NCBI GenBank assembly: GCA_011799875.1
Contig: CM022301.1
Location: 11,923,570-11,987,569 of the forward strand
DNA: 64,000 nucleotides
Source of the DNA: Thinopyrum elongatum
Lineage: Eukaryota; Streptophyta; Magnoliopsida; Poales; Poaceae
Direction of reading: 5' to 3'
Of this stretch, positions 20,601-32,009 are shown piece by piece (the first letter of the stretch is position 1; the number at the start of each line of letters is the position of its first letter). The position numbers and the translations under genes were made by a program. The notes under the pieces were generated by a model, which was given only the letters and a program-made list of their open reading frames with translations, ran no database searches and was not told the DNA's origin.

Positions 20601-21834
20601 GAGGGGGCCTGAGAAATAGTAAAAGATACAAATGCAGCGACGTCAGGAGCTGGGGAAGTAGAGCAAGGCCGGTTTCGAAGGAAGTTATACGTGAGGGTCG
20701 CCAGGATGTCGCTAGGTGGGCGGCGGGAGGCCGGATCTGCCCACACTATGGCAATGAGGAAGAAGGGGTCGGAGGCCCTCCCTAGCTAGTGCTGCGTGGG
20801 AGAGAACGGCAAGGCACGCTGATTGGGACGTGCCAGCAGTGGGAAAGAGCCGTCGCCGAGGATGACCGCATGAACATTGCACCTTCTCACCTTACCCGAC
20901 GGAGGGGATCCGGCTAGATCTGCGACCAGCGATGAGCAGAGAGAGAGTGTGGCCACCGCTGTCGTGTTTAGATCTAGAGAGGACGAGAGAGTGTGAAGAG
21001 AGCAACACTAGCAAGCAAGTGCGGAGGCTCCTGCCTATATAGTGGAGTAGTTTTCTTTTATCTACCAGAGCCGGCTTGACCTCGTCAATGACTGTCGAGA
21101 AGTCTTCATGCACGTGCCCCGAAGGCGCAGTTGTCATCATTTTGATCTGAAGCACTGGATTAACATATAACATGAAAAAATGCCTCATGACAAGAAACCA
21201 TAACCTCACTGCCCCCAAGGAGACAACATGAATCCCGACGGACAAACTAGACGAGGATCAAAGCTCAAATTAAAGACAAACTCATAGAAAAGGGGTCAAT
21301 TGATAGATGTCCTAATTAACATAGCCGGCTTGACCTAGATTGCAGCCAAGTAGTCTTCGTGCATGTGCCCCCAATGACCAGCGCCTTGGAGGAACTCAGT
21401 TGTCGCTGTATAACCCTCGCAGTGATCCGAAGCACATGACACCTAATATTGCGAGATGACAAGAAACCTTTTTTTTAGATTTCTCATCAGAACTACAGCC
21501 CTGTACAACATAGCCTGCATGATATGTAGACGATAGCCAATCCAGCCGTCTGCTGGAGTCTGGTCACATGCATGGACGAACTGATCTCCCGTGTCATGCA
21601 GGGATCGTCCAGGCACCGACGTCTATACAACACTGCTCTAGTACTATCGCTCGTCTCTCTCTTCTATTAACCCAGCAGACTTGCGCGGCCGGGGAGTGTG
21701 CCTATGGTCGGTTCTCAATTGTGGTCCCACATGTGTGTGCAAATGCAATATGACGCACGTTCCATTCGGAGAGCGGCATGCCAGACCGATCGACCGTCTG
21801 GGGTGCGATGCAAATGCGACGGGCGTGCTGTATA
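20601..21834. other. Noncoding stretch with a diverged direct repeat
   Basis: I see no supported gene. 'AGCCGGCTTGACCT' begins near 21068 and again near 21323, each followed by 'GTCTTC(A/G)TGCA(C/T)GTGCCCC', '(C/T)GAAGCAC' and 'ATGACAAGAAACC', a diverged duplication of about 150 bp. Confidence 0.45.
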
Positions 21835-22065
21835 CATGTGTACCACCGTTTTCTTGAGGCTTTGCTCCATGGCGCAATCCATGGATACAAAATTATATTT
21901 AAAAGTCAAGGGCGAGGCTTTTCCTGCGCGGTAGGCAGGGCAGTTCCACCTAGTTGGTTCGACAGAGAGGCGAGAAGATGAGGGAGTGGGCTGCTGCAAA
22001 TATAGGGCTGTGTGATTTGATGGCTTGTTACTGCTGGACAGGTGGGGCCTGTGATTTGACTTGCC
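21835..22065 (+). repeat. Direct repeat upstream of the exonuclease pseudogene
   Basis: Contains 'TTTGCTCCATGGCGCAATCCAT' at 21861 and 'GTGATTTGA' motifs separated by 'GGGGCC'. The same order occurs at 24040-24245, about 2.2 kb downstream. Confidence 0.65.
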
Positions 22066-22427
22066 ATTAACATTATTACTGCGGTGCTACGGCCGGCGTG
22101 AGTCTCCTGATTCCTGACCACCTCCATGGTATACAGGTGCCATGTACTGTACTCCTTACTCCTTGGCAAATGCAATAAATACTATGAAGAAAGAGATAGA
22201 GAGAAGTAAAAAAAAATACTCTTATAGCCAACCTTATAGCTAACCTTGTTGTATGAGTGACTAAGTGATGACTATGCATGACATGCCAACATCAGATAGC
22301 CTAACGCACCTGGACGGAGGAAGTAGTTTCATGCATCCGAAGTAGGCAAAAAAATGCTCATTTATAGCCATCTGAAATCTCCAAGGGCGCGACCGCACGA
22401 GCGAGGCGACGGTCGTGGTAGGTGCGA

Positions 22428-22598
22428 CCATGATACGGGATGCTGACAGCCCTTGGATCTAAGATCGAACGGTCGCATACTAAGTTGCTGAAAAATTGCA
22501 GAATAACCCTCCAGGATAGGATATTCACCCATAGGTCTAGAATCATGCCATGCAACCGTTTGATCTCAGATCCAAGGGCTCTCGGAAGCCCGTATCAT
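22428..22598. mobile_element. Foldback MITE (about 170 bp)
   Basis: The left arm 'CATGATACGGGATGCTGACAGCCCTTGGATCTAAGATCGAACGG' and the right arm 'CCGTTTGATCTCAGATCCAAGGGCTCTCGGAAGCCCGTATCATG' are near-perfect inverted repeats of about 45-50 bp around a 70-bp core. No coding capacity. I recall grass MITEs with 'CCCTTGGATCTGAGATC' arms. No clear target duplication. Confidence 0.7.
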
Positions 22599-22927
22599 GG
22601 GAGCATGGAAAGCTTCGTATCACCTGTAATTTTCCCGACGCTTGACGTGCGAACACACAGATGCATGAAGCCATTTAATTGGGTGTCTAGTAGACATGAC
22701 ATCTAATTGGGGCCCCATAGTACTGTGGATGAATCCATTTATCCACCGGGCAAGCCACTACCCTACCGTTCGCACGCCCCACTCAGCATTTTTACAATCG
22801 GAAAACCGCTAGCAGTTCGCTCCTACTCGTCCCCGGCCATCCTTTAACATTACGGCAGTTCGCTCCTAGTCGTCCCGTCCTTTCACATTACAGCAGTTCC
22901 ACTAATCCTAACCCTTCTCCCAAATCC

Positions 22928-23647
22928 ATGGCGTCCCAAATCTCCATGATCGGCGGTGAGTACAAGGTTAGAACCATCACCGGCGATGAGTTCGACGTCA
23001 TCTACACCCGTTCTTTCACGACGGTGAAAGGATGTCTTGCTCGCTTCAGACGCATGTTCGAAAAGTCAAAGGGTGATGAGTGGGTCGCTGGGCTAGATGT
23101 TGAGTACACCACAGTCCTGGGAAAAGAGAAGAACCTAAAGGAGGAAGAGAAGAAGAAGCCCGCCGTGATCTAGGTTTGCGTGCATAACTTGTGCTTGGTC
23201 TACCACATATGCCATGCCGACATTGAGTGCAAGGATTTTAAGAACTTCCTCGCGGGCGGCAAAGTCAAATTCATTTCTGTTGACTTTACGAACGACATAG
23301 AAGTCCTGGATAGGACAGGCCTCGTTGTAGGCAAGCCCTTCGACCTCCAGAGGAATGGGCTGGTGTCCTCCCGTCAGTCTTCAATGCTGACCCTGGCAGC
23401 AGCCATGGTTGATCCTTCGTACGGTAAACTGACAAAACCTCCGCCCAAGTTTCATCTTGCATGGCAGTGGAATGTACTAGATAGATACCACATCCATTAC
23501 ACTGCAATGGATGCCTACCTTTGTTTCAATATCGACAAGGGTTGGATGAAGAGCGAGAGCCAAGTGTGTGGTTCAAGCAAAGAAGTATCGGTCAAGAGGA
23601 AGAGGGACAAGGACGAAGTCGAGCACGTGGACGAGGAGTCCGAGTAA
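22928..23647 (+). pseudogene. WRN/RNase D-like 3'-5' exonuclease, one premature stop
   Basis: A single-exon frame of 239 codons starts MASQISMIGG and is broken by TAG at 23171-23173; it then stays in frame to TAA at 23645-23647. DEDDy exonuclease motifs are visible: 'AGLDVEYT' (Exo I, Asp-x-Glu) around residue 55, 'FTNDIEVL' (Exo II, Asp) around 125, and 'HYTAMDAYLC' (Exo III, Tyr-x3-Asp) around 198. The C-terminus is Lys/Arg-rich then acidic. Such small WRN-exonuclease-like genes form a large family in grasses. An active member would remove nucleotides from DNA or RNA 3' ends. The stop looks like CAG to TAG. Bracketed by a direct repeat pair (21835-22065, 24040-24245), which suggests it moved as part of a duplicated or transposed segment. 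Confidence 0.75.
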
Positions 23648-24591
23648 GGTGGCAGTGTCGTTGCTCATGGTGGTTCTAATGCAGTGTCTATCGGATTAGT
23701 TGCTTAGTTTAATTTCAGGGTGCTTAGTTTTATTTGAGGGGTGTGTTGAGCTGAGCCCCTAGTAGAACTATGTTATGTTCCTTCTCGTTACTTTAACTCT
23801 TCAGTACGTACATACTAGTATTTCTTATAGTTCATCTTGTAGTTGGTAGTACTACCACTCATTTCTTCAAATTATATACGTACAATATATATGGCCAACA
23901 TCATATAGCCAGTAGTTTAGTTGTCAAAGAATTAAATAGGTATGCTAATTTCTTTAATAGACTTTAGCACCCCATCTAAGCACGTACTAGCTTTTTTAAT
24001 AGTACTATATGCATAATTTGGCGACGAGCGCTCTCTATATGTACCACCTTTTTTCTTTAATTTCATCTTGTTAGTTTTGCTCCATGGCGCAATCCATCGA
24101 TACTACTACTGTACAAAAGTATACATTTAAAAGGCTAGAGGGCGGGGCAGTCTCGTTTGGTCGATTTCACGAGAGGCGAGGGCCTTTGTGATTTGACGGC
24201 TCATTACTACTGGAAGGCGGGGCCTTGTGATTTGACTGCTCGTATAAATGTTGCCGATGACCTAAGGAGGAGCAAAGAACCATGCGGTATACTCAAGGTT
24301 TCCACTAGAGTACTAGTACGACGGAGGAGCACGAAACACGGCAGCCCAGTGCGATATGGCGATAAAAAATGATCTAATTTGCTAGTCATCGATCCCACGG
24401 CGCCGCTCATCGTTAGCATTGTTCTATTCATGCCTTGCAGAGAATGTGACGTGCGGCGAAACACCCAAAGAAAAAGAAGAAACACAGGAGCAAAAGAAGA
24501 AGAAAGATTATCCCTCCAAAAAAAGAAGGAAGACGCACACACAAGTCTGGGGCGCTGCTCTCTACTACATGAAGGGTTGCTGGCCGCGGAG
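23648..24591. other. Intergenic stretch between the two pseudogenes
   Basis: No gene apart from the direct repeat at 24040-24245. 23770-24010 is AT-rich with 'TACTAGTA'-type motifs. Confidence 0.4.
24040..24245 (+). repeat. Direct repeat downstream of the exonuclease pseudogene
   Basis: 'TTTGCTCCATGGCGCAATCCAT' at 24076, then a GGGGCAG tract, a 'CGAGAGGCGAG' motif and two 'GTGATTTGAC' motifs, in the order seen at 21835-22065. Confidence 0.65.
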
Positions 24592-25656
24592 TCATAACTG
24601 CTTCTTCATCGCCTCCACGACCTCCATCTCGTCGCGCATCTCCTCCGCCATCTTCTTCATTCTGTCCATGACGCGGGATTTCTCGATGCGAGCCTTCATC
24701 ATCTGTTCCACGGCCGCATTACGTACCTTGACAGTAGCCGGGTGCTTGATGCGGAGCTTCGCCAACTCCTCCTTCTGTTCCATGATGAGGGCATGTAGCA
24801 TCTTCAACGAGGAACTACTCTTCTCATGCAGCTTCTTCCAACCGGCGTTCTCCTCCTTCAGCAGGTCGAGCTCATGGCGGAGCTTCGCCTTGTCCTCCTG
24901 AAGTTGTAGGATTTCGCCGGTCGCCTTCTTACTCAAGGCAATGCTCTTCTTCAACAGCATCACCAAGCCGGTGGTCAACTCCCCCTGCTCATTGAGCTCA
25001 GCGGGCATGTCATCGAGGCTCTCCTTCAGCAGCTCCACCAAGCCGTCGATGAACTCCTTCTGCTTATTGAGTTGATCGGGCATGTCGTCGAGGGATAATG
25101 ACTCCAGCGCCGCCAGCTCGGCATATTCGCCTGTGCGGTCCTTCTGTTCCATGACGAGGGCATGCAACATCTTCACCGAGGAACTACTCTTCTCATGCAG
25201 CTTCTTCCAGCCGGCGTTCTCCTCCTTCAGCAGGTCGAGCTCGTGGCGGGGCTTCGCCTTGTCCTTCTGAAGTTGTAGGATTTCGCCGGTCGCCTTCTTA
25301 CCCGAGGCAATGCTCTTCTTCAGCAGCATCACCAAGCCGGCGGTCAACTCCCCCTGCTCATTGAGCCCAGCGGGCATGTCGTCGAGGCTCTCCTTCAGCA
25401 GCTCCACCAAGCCGTCGATGAACTCCTTCTGCTTATTAAGCTAATCGGGCATGTCGTCGAGGGATAACGACTCCAGTGCCGCCAGCTCGGCATGTTCGCC
25501 TCTGCGGCTAGGGCGCTCTTGGGAGCCCTCGCCTACCCGTGAGAGATCTTTCAAGGTCTCTGCGAGGCGGCGAGCCCGCTCTTTTTTTTCCGCGGCCTTG
25601 GTCGCCGCTCCCTTGTTACGAGTAGTTCTCGACCTAGAGCTCTCCACACCGGCCAT
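24592..25656 (-). pseudogene. Coiled-coil protein with internal 369-bp tandem duplication
   Basis: Starts MAGVESSRSRTTRNKGAA at 25656 with a basic N-terminus (KKERARR), then two copies of a 123-codon unit. Each unit carries 'ELAALESLSLDDMPD', 'LVELLKESLDDMPA', 'GLVMLLKKSIA' and 'LLKEENAGWKKLHEKSSSS'. The C-terminus is 'RMKKMAEEMRDEMEVVEAMK', ending at 24592. Heptad-like Leu spacing suggests long coiled coils. A TAG at 25441-25443 interrupts the frame at residue 72, where the second unit has a Gln codon. Otherwise the 355-codon frame is open. A TATA box lies about 70 bp upstream. Function unknown; it could be a scaffold-type protein. A shorter product from 25410 is possible. Confidence 0.65.
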
Positions 25657-25725
25657 GGCAAGGACGGACGAACAAGAAAGACTTATGAGGAGGAAGGTAG
25701 AGTGATTTTCGGCTAGGTAGTTCCC

Positions 25726-25733
25726 CTTTTTAT
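25726..25733 (-). promoter_or_regulatory. TATA box of the coiled-coil pseudogene
   Basis: Minus-strand TATAAAAA lies about 70 bp upstream of the ATG at 25656, at a normal plant spacing. It suggests the copy brought its own core promoter and is not a bare processed fragment. Confidence 0.55.
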
Positions 25734-25826
25734 AACCTAGTACTAGCACTAGTATTAAAACCTGCATGGTGGGAACACGTTCAGGTTTGATACGTACTAG
25801 GTGTGAGCAGGTTTGCACTTAATTAT

Positions 25827-26813
25827 AGGAAAACATTTAAAAACAACCAGATGATTTCTCGCAGAAATCATCCGCGTTGCCTGGACACCACGCGGCACAA
25901 TGGGCCATGCACGACACCGCTCTTTCCTCCAGAACCACTCATTCCCTATCCTTACGTTTCTCTCTTTGACGGTCCTCGTCTCTTACCTCTTGACTTCTCT
26001 ATCCTCTCCGCTCAGCTCCTACAACCAGTCCACCACCACACCACACTTGCGACTTGTGAGGCTGCATCGGCGTCACGCCTGCTGCTGGAATAGAGCGCCG
26101 ACGAGGTCGTTGAGCTCTGCCGCAGCAGCTGCATTGAAGCGCCACCGGAGCTGCATCGTAGCTTCCATCGTCATCGTCGCACGCTGCATCACGGATTCCA
26201 CCATGATCATCGAGTGCTTTGTCGAGCATCCGTCGTCATCGCCGGCGCTGCAATGGAGCGCGCCCGGGGCTTCAATGGAGCGCCACCGGGGGTCGTTGGA
26301 GATTTGTCGTGGTTGCAATGGAGCTTTGTCAGAGCTTCAATGGAGCGCCGCCGGGGTCGTTGGAGCTCATCGCGGCTGCAATGGAGCTTCGCCAGAGCTT
26401 CAATGGAGCATGCCAGGGGCTGCAATGGAGCGCCGCCGGGGTCGTTGCAGCTCGTCGCGACTACAATGGAGCTTTCACCGGAGCTGCTACGAGCAGCGTT
26501 GCTGCAAGGCGAGGAATGATGCTAGGGCCGAGCTTGGTGCTGCGTGCGAGCGACCCAGGCATGATGGCTGCGACTGCGAGCTCGTTGGAGCTTCACTGCC
26601 TATCTGGGGATCCCGTGTGCAGGGGGGATTTTTGCGTTGGCTGCGAGTCAAGGAAGACAAGGCCACGGCGGTGTTGTATTGCGTGAGAACGACGAGGCTG
26701 AGGGGAATTTTTGTGTTGACTTAATCGTACATCTGCCAGGGCTTTGATCGAATGGCTTGGGACCCGACTGATTTCCCAGGAAATCAGTCGGGTGATTTGT
26801 AGCAATCGCCTAA
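25827..26813. mobile_element. Small non-autonomous DNA element with hairpin ends and GCAATGGAGC minisatellite
   Basis: Each end has a short hairpin (left 'GATGATTTCTCGCAGAAATCATC', right 'CTGATTTCCCAGGAAATCAG') followed outwards by related sequence ('..AAAAACAACC' on the left, 'GGTGATTTGTAGCAATCG' on the right), so the two ends are diverged inverted repeats. The interior from about 26230 to 26480 repeats 'TGCAATGGAGC' or 'TTCAATGGAGC' about every 24-40 bp with 'GCCGCCGGGGTCGTTG'. No transposase. Mutator-like is possible; target duplication not identified. Confidence 0.45.
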
Positions 26814-27608
26814 TTATACTACTTTGGAATGTGATGGGAACAAGCTAAAGATTAATTGATGGTTTTGGTTTCGAGGCCCGAAACGGCTCTCGATGAGTTT
26901 AGTGGAACATAAATTTCAAGTACTACTGCTCAAATGCGGTCGCACAAGTCAGTGATGTAACTGGTCGTACATGTCAGACCAAGCCGATGCGTGTCCCTTC
27001 GGAGAGACGCGGGTCTGACCGACCGTCTGTTGGTGCGACCGACCATAAGTATTACGCGATGGAGACTTCTGGTTGTGGCTTCGGGTGATTGTCACGACCA
27101 AGCATTCAAAAACTAGTGATAAATCAATTACCATCTTTTTCCAAACGACCAAGTATTTTCACAGGAATACAATACATATAGATGGAGTGATTGTCATGGT
27201 TGCAAACCGACATGGCGCCGCAAGTTCACAGCAGCAGCAACTGAGTAGGTCACTGCATCGCTGGCGGGGAAGGAGGGCAGCTCACCTTGCCTATGATGCA
27301 TGCCCAACGGCGTCGCCATAGCTGGTCCCGGGATTTGGCTTCTCCTACCGCCCATTTGAATAGTTGCACCGGCTGCTCATGCCATTCCGCAGGCATGCGC
27401 GTTCTTTCCTCCGTAGTCGACACCGTGAATATGATCTTTGCCATTAGCCCTAGCCCGAAATCAACGCGACGCTGCCAGATGCTGACATCCCTCAGCATCT
27501 CTCCCCTGAGATCGACTTGTGCCTCCGCCTGTGCTTCACCAGGCGCAGCTCCTTCGAACTTGTCTCCAATCGATGCGACGCTTCCTCAATCCGATTTGCC
27601 CTTGCTGC
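26814..27608. other. Unassigned stretch
   Basis: I see no convincing gene. 26930-27060 has repeated 'GGTCG(C/T)AC' and 'GTCTGACCGACCG' motifs. 27250-27600 has scattered minus-strand frames that may be the decayed continuation of the ORF described at 27609-27781. Confidence 0.35.
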
Positions 27609-27781
27609 TCACCACCTGAAATGCAGCCCTGGCATGTCCTCCGGCACCACCGATCTGTGATTCCAGAGTAATGGATCCCCTCTAAAACACATGTGGATTT
27701 CGCTCAAAGGCGGCAGTGCTGCGGGCCGCAGTGAGAGGGCAGCCCACGGGATCCTGGGATCTAAGGGATTATCCATGGCAG
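27609..27781 (-). pseudogene. Start of an unknown gene split by the Tat-type Gypsy element
   Basis: On the minus strand an ATG at 37664 begins a frame that enters the GGATC target site; left of the retroelement the frame resumes as 'AMDNPLDPRIPWAALSLRP', 'FRGDPLLWNHRSVVPEDM' and stops at 27609. Counting the duplicated GGATC once, the frame is continuous for about 65 codons. I do not recognise the protein. Further minus-strand sequence to 27250 contains more peptide-like stretches with stops, so the gene was probably already decaying or spliced. Confidence 0.4.
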
Positions 27782-27786
27782 GATCT

Positions 27787-28259
27787 GTCGGTGTCAAAAC
27801 TGGCAGATCTCGGGTAGGGGGGCCCAAGCTATGAGTCTAAGGATCAATGGTAACAAGGGACAATGGGGACATGGTGTTTACCCAGGTTCGGACCCTCTCA
27901 AAGGAGGTAAAACCCTACATCCTGCTTGATTGTATTCGATGAGTATAGGGGTTACAAGAGTTGATCTACCTCAAGATCGTAATGACCAAACCCTATCTAT
28001 CTAGCCTATGATTATTCTAATGCCCTCTGTGGACTAACCCCTCCAGTTTATATACACACCGGAAGGGCCTAGGGTTGTACAAAGTCGGTTCATAGAGGAA
28101 AGGAGTATTACACCCGGACACCAAACCTGCCGTTCTACGCACATGGGAGTCCCACCCGGACACAGGAGGTGGTCTTCTACTTTGCCTTCACGACCAATCA
28201 GTCCGGCCCATATCGAATAGACCGGGCACCTGAGGACCCCCTAATCTAGGACTCCCTCA
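27787..28259 (-). repeat. 3' LTR of the Tat-type element (473 bp)
   Basis: In window orientation it starts TGTCGGTGTCAAAAC and ends GACTCCCTCA, i.e. TGAGGGAGTC...TGACACCGACA in element sense. The minus-strand TATA 'GTATATAAAC' lies near 28047-28054. Confidence 0.92.
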
Positions 28260-28275
28260 GTAGCCCCCGAACTTG
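28260..28275 (-). other. Polypurine tract of the Tat-type element
   Basis: On the minus strand 'GTTCGGGGGCTAC' lies directly before the 3' LTR, a G-rich primer tract position. Confidence 0.55.
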
Positions 28276-28567
28276 TCTTCAATGACGATGTGGTATCCGG
28301 CTCATGTCTTCGGCTTTGCAAGGCGGGTTCTTCATCATACTCCGGATTGACGACAGTCCGGTTTTGACCTCCATGTTCTGCCTTTATGATTCCTTCCTGT
28401 CGTCGCCTCGATTTCCATGCGCCGGGCGAATGCGAATGGTCCATAATAGTCTTTTACAAATAAGCCCCTTACCACGCAAGGACGACATATATATAAGGGG
28501 GTTAGATCCCCGAATCCATCCACATCACGCAAAGATCATCAGAGCCAGCCACGAAAAACTTCAAAAC

Positions 28568-31189
28568 ATGGCCAACGCTCCTAGCTCTTCTTCGCGCCCT
28601 CATGGCCCTCAAGCGGGTGATTGGTGAAGTTGCTCCGTGTCTCACCTCCAGCTGAATCGACTTCAGACGGAGGGATATCTCCCTCCCGCAGATCTAGTCT
28701 TCGTGCGGGCGGGATTGGCCTTGATTGGCAATGACGTGCTAGCAGAAAATTTCCCCAACCCCAACAAGGAGGAGAGGGTGTGCTTCGTCTCGTTTCTTCT
28801 GAGGGGCTTAGGGTTCCTGATCCACCCCTTCCTCAGAGGTCTATTGGAATTCTACGGGATCCAGCTGCACAACCTCACGCCAGGTTCTATCCTGCACATT
28901 TCGGGTTTTGTCGCTCTCTGTGAACTGTTCTTAGGCTACGAGGCTCATTTCGAACTATGGAGAAAGTTCTTTTGCCTCGTCCCTCGTTCCCAAGGGGGTT
29001 CCATATTTGAAGTGGGCAGCGCCGAAGTATGGCGCATAGCCGGATCAGGTTACCTCGTCGGAACTCCCAAGAAGGAATCCGAAGAATGGTCTTCAGAATG
29101 GTTTTATATTGAGGACGTTCCCCTTCCGGACCCAGTTCGGCATGGACTTCCCGAATTCTCCAGTGCTCATTTGAAGAAACGCTTCAATTGGCGCCCCTGA
29201 AGCCCCATGCAAGAAGACAGTGCGGAAGTAAAGAGGTTGGTTAGCAAGGTCAGGATACTTGCCCATTCTAAACTCTCGATAATCGAAGTCATGCCTATCG
29301 CGATAAAGCGATGCATCCAGCCCCTTCAGTCTAGAGTGACCCCTTTATGGTGCTACAATGGAGAGGACGACACCTCTCGTTATAAGCGCGAGGGCCCGGA
29401 TACCCCAGCCACCTTGGCCGCCATTCTGGCAGATCTTTATAAGGGGGAGAAAGAAGAATTCACCTGTTTGAATTGTCGGGAAGGTTTTTCCATGTATAAC
29501 CCCATTGAATGGGTAAGTCTTTGATTATCAGCATTGTCCTACCTCATTATCGAGGTGCGCTAATCAAATTGCTCTGGTCGTCTTAAAACAGACATGGAGG
29601 AAGGTGGTCGAAAACGTTCATTGCCCCTCCCCACAGCCAGAGGACTATGCTCGCAACGAAGACCTCGGCTTCCGCGAGGATCTGGATATATTTATAGAGT
29701 TTGATGATGGAGTCTTTTATCAAGCGAGCCTTGATGGTTCGGAAGTGGCTATTATGGCCGACTACCCCGGCATTCTCCCTTTCTCCAATGTAAGTACTCG
29801 AAAACCATCCTCAAAAAAGGAGCCCCCCACTTGCGTCTCACCCATCACACTGAATCGTGCTTCATAGGATCGGCGCTCAGCGAGCCGCACTCCATTGAGG
29901 GCGGCTTCTAGGAAGGCAGCATCTACGTAGGCGGAGCCTTCAAAACGAAAGAAAACCGAGAGCGCTGTCGAGCCCTCTCCTTCATCAAAGAGGTATAACC
30001 TTTAATATGTGCCTAGGCATAAGAACAGATTGTCATATTTCTCCTCCCGTTTCATTTTAGGAGGAGCACATGGCAAACCATGTCCAAAGCCCCGGTTAGC
30101 TGATCATGAGCTAATCCGGCACTGGGCTCATCAACCAGGACAAGAGCCAATACAGATGCAGCGCCAACTCATCCACCGCATGAGGATTCGGATGACGTAT
30201 CCGTCACAAATTCCGAAGTGGAGAGCGTGATGAATCATTGACGACTGAAAGAGACCATGCGTGCTCCAGCTTTTACTGAGCAGGAATTTACTGCCCTCAG
30301 CTCCGTGGATGCATATATCCGAGCCGCCCGGAACGGACTTGCAGGAGTTGCTCACCTATTTTCAAAGGATATGCAGGTAATAGTTTGTGTAAATTTAATA
30401 GATATATGCCGGTAGCCCCTGAGACTTGAAGCGGTTAGACCAACCGATTTGAGGATCGTTATGGCCACAGGTTCTCAAAGAGAAGAACAAAGCGCTGTCC
30501 CAGGAGCTTGAAATGAGCCGGACAAAGCTAAATGTCGCCACCACAGAGCTAGAGGAAATGAAGAAATGCACGATGACCGTTGATCAAAAGAACAAACTGG
30601 AGGAGGAAAAGGATAAGCAAGCCGAAGAGATAAAGAGCTTAAAGGCTCAATTATTAGATGCAAAAAAGAAAATAAAAAGTTGAAAGGCGGCATACTTGGT
30701 ATGACCTTTGAACCATCCAGGCGACTCATATTGTCCGGTAATTCAGAGTATTATAATGCTGTTCTTGCAGGTCTTTTAACCGGGCGTCATGAAGAAGTAT
30801 CTGGATTTCGAGGCGACATTCTAAAAGAACTGTCCGAAGTGCATGAGCAGGCCCGGAAAGCCATGAAGAGTATGGTCAAAGCCTTATGGCCATCCGATGC
30901 CCCTCCAGAAAGTATGGAGGAGTTGGTTAACCTGTTTAAAGGTGCCCGGCACCGTTTTGAGCTATGGAAGGCGTCAGCATGCCGGGAAGGTGCACGAGAG
31001 GCATGGGCGATGGTGAAAACATGCTACACCGGGCTCGATACGAATCGTATGGCCCGAGTTGGACCTCGGGGACCGGACAGAAAAGAGATTCCCGTGAACT
31101 TGGTATATGACCAAGTGATGATAGCTGCAAAATATTCGCAAGAAGACTGTAGCTTAGACAGTCTTATAGATGGCATAGATAAAGAGTGA
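28568..31189 (+). pseudogene. Spliced antisense gene of the Tat-type element ('putative gypsy type transposon' family)
   Basis: Begins MANAPSSSSRPHG at 28568, in antisense to gag-pol. In-frame stops at 28625-28627 and 29198-29200 break exon 1, which carries 'GLGFLIHPFLRGLLEFYGIQ' and 'PGSILHISGFVALCELFLGY', the signature of the PF04195-type plant gypsy-associated domain. Predicted introns with GT-AG ends are 29513-29591 and 29790-29867, and a third starts near 29993. Later exons encode a basic Ser-rich linker, a coiled coil (30475-30680, 'LEEEKDKQAEEIKSLKAQL'), and a conserved C-terminal domain (30780-31189, 'LWPSDAPPESMEELVNLFKG'). Its function in retrotransposition is not known. It would need its own promoter inside or near the 3' LTR. 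Confidence 0.75.
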
Positions 31190-32009
31190 GCGTTTGATTC
31201 GATGTATCAATGTACTTTATCATCGAACTTATCTCCAACCGAACTTGTCAAAATTTGTCATCGCAGGCCTTCGGCTTCAACCTCCGAACCAAGAAGTTGG
31301 AGTGTTTCCGGATACCATGTTTGAATGTAATAAACATCCATTATGTCCGGAAACCAGGCAATCCGGTCATATTGCTCAAGCAGACAAAATTTGTTCGGGG
31401 AGTTATGTTATATTACTATTTAACGTAAGAAACATCTTCCAGGGAAAATAGTTCCGTTAAGGGTTCCTTCCCCTGGGGCAGCATGCTTAATTATGCATGC
31501 CTAGGCTTTGATCCGAAAGATAGAATTACGGGCAGCCTATCCCTTATTTTTTAGAATAATGACATAAACGTAAATAATCTGTCGTTGCTTGCCAACCAAT
31601 TATTCCCTTAAGAATGCTAGCTTTCGGCTTCACCCGTCTGAGGTACAGATCTGGATTACCCGGTTGTAGCAATCGCAGAGGTGCTCCCTTTACACCCTAA
31701 CCAAACAATCGGGAACGTAGGGTATAAACACAGGAGCGAGGCAACCCAGCTTGGCAAAAACTTAAGTCATAGAGGTGCATATAATGGCAAAAGATATATA
31801 GAACAAACGACGTAAACAAAGTAAGCAACAAGCCTTTAGTAATAAGCTTCGTCAAAGAAGCCCCCAGTCACATTGGGGTGTGTACATTTAAAGATGTGTA
31901 CCCCTAACAGTTCGATAGATCCAAACACACCCTGGGATATTAAAAAGAAAAATAAAAAAGGAGAGGAGAAAAAGGAACCTAGTCAAGGTAAAAAAAAGGT
32001 GCTACCGAA
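31190..32009. other. Spacer between the antisense gene and the pol end
   Basis: No gene. The two converging transcription units of the element end here, so polyadenylation signals for both are expected; I see A-rich stretches near 31930-31995 but assign none. Confidence 0.5.

Noticed and set aside
20892..21245. 117-codon minus-strand ORF
   Set aside because: No recognisable domain and it overlaps a diverged direct repeat; insufficient support for a gene.
25900..26724. 274-codon plus-strand ORF
   Set aside because: Runs through the GCAATGGAGC minisatellite of a small element; repeats and shifting frames explain its length.
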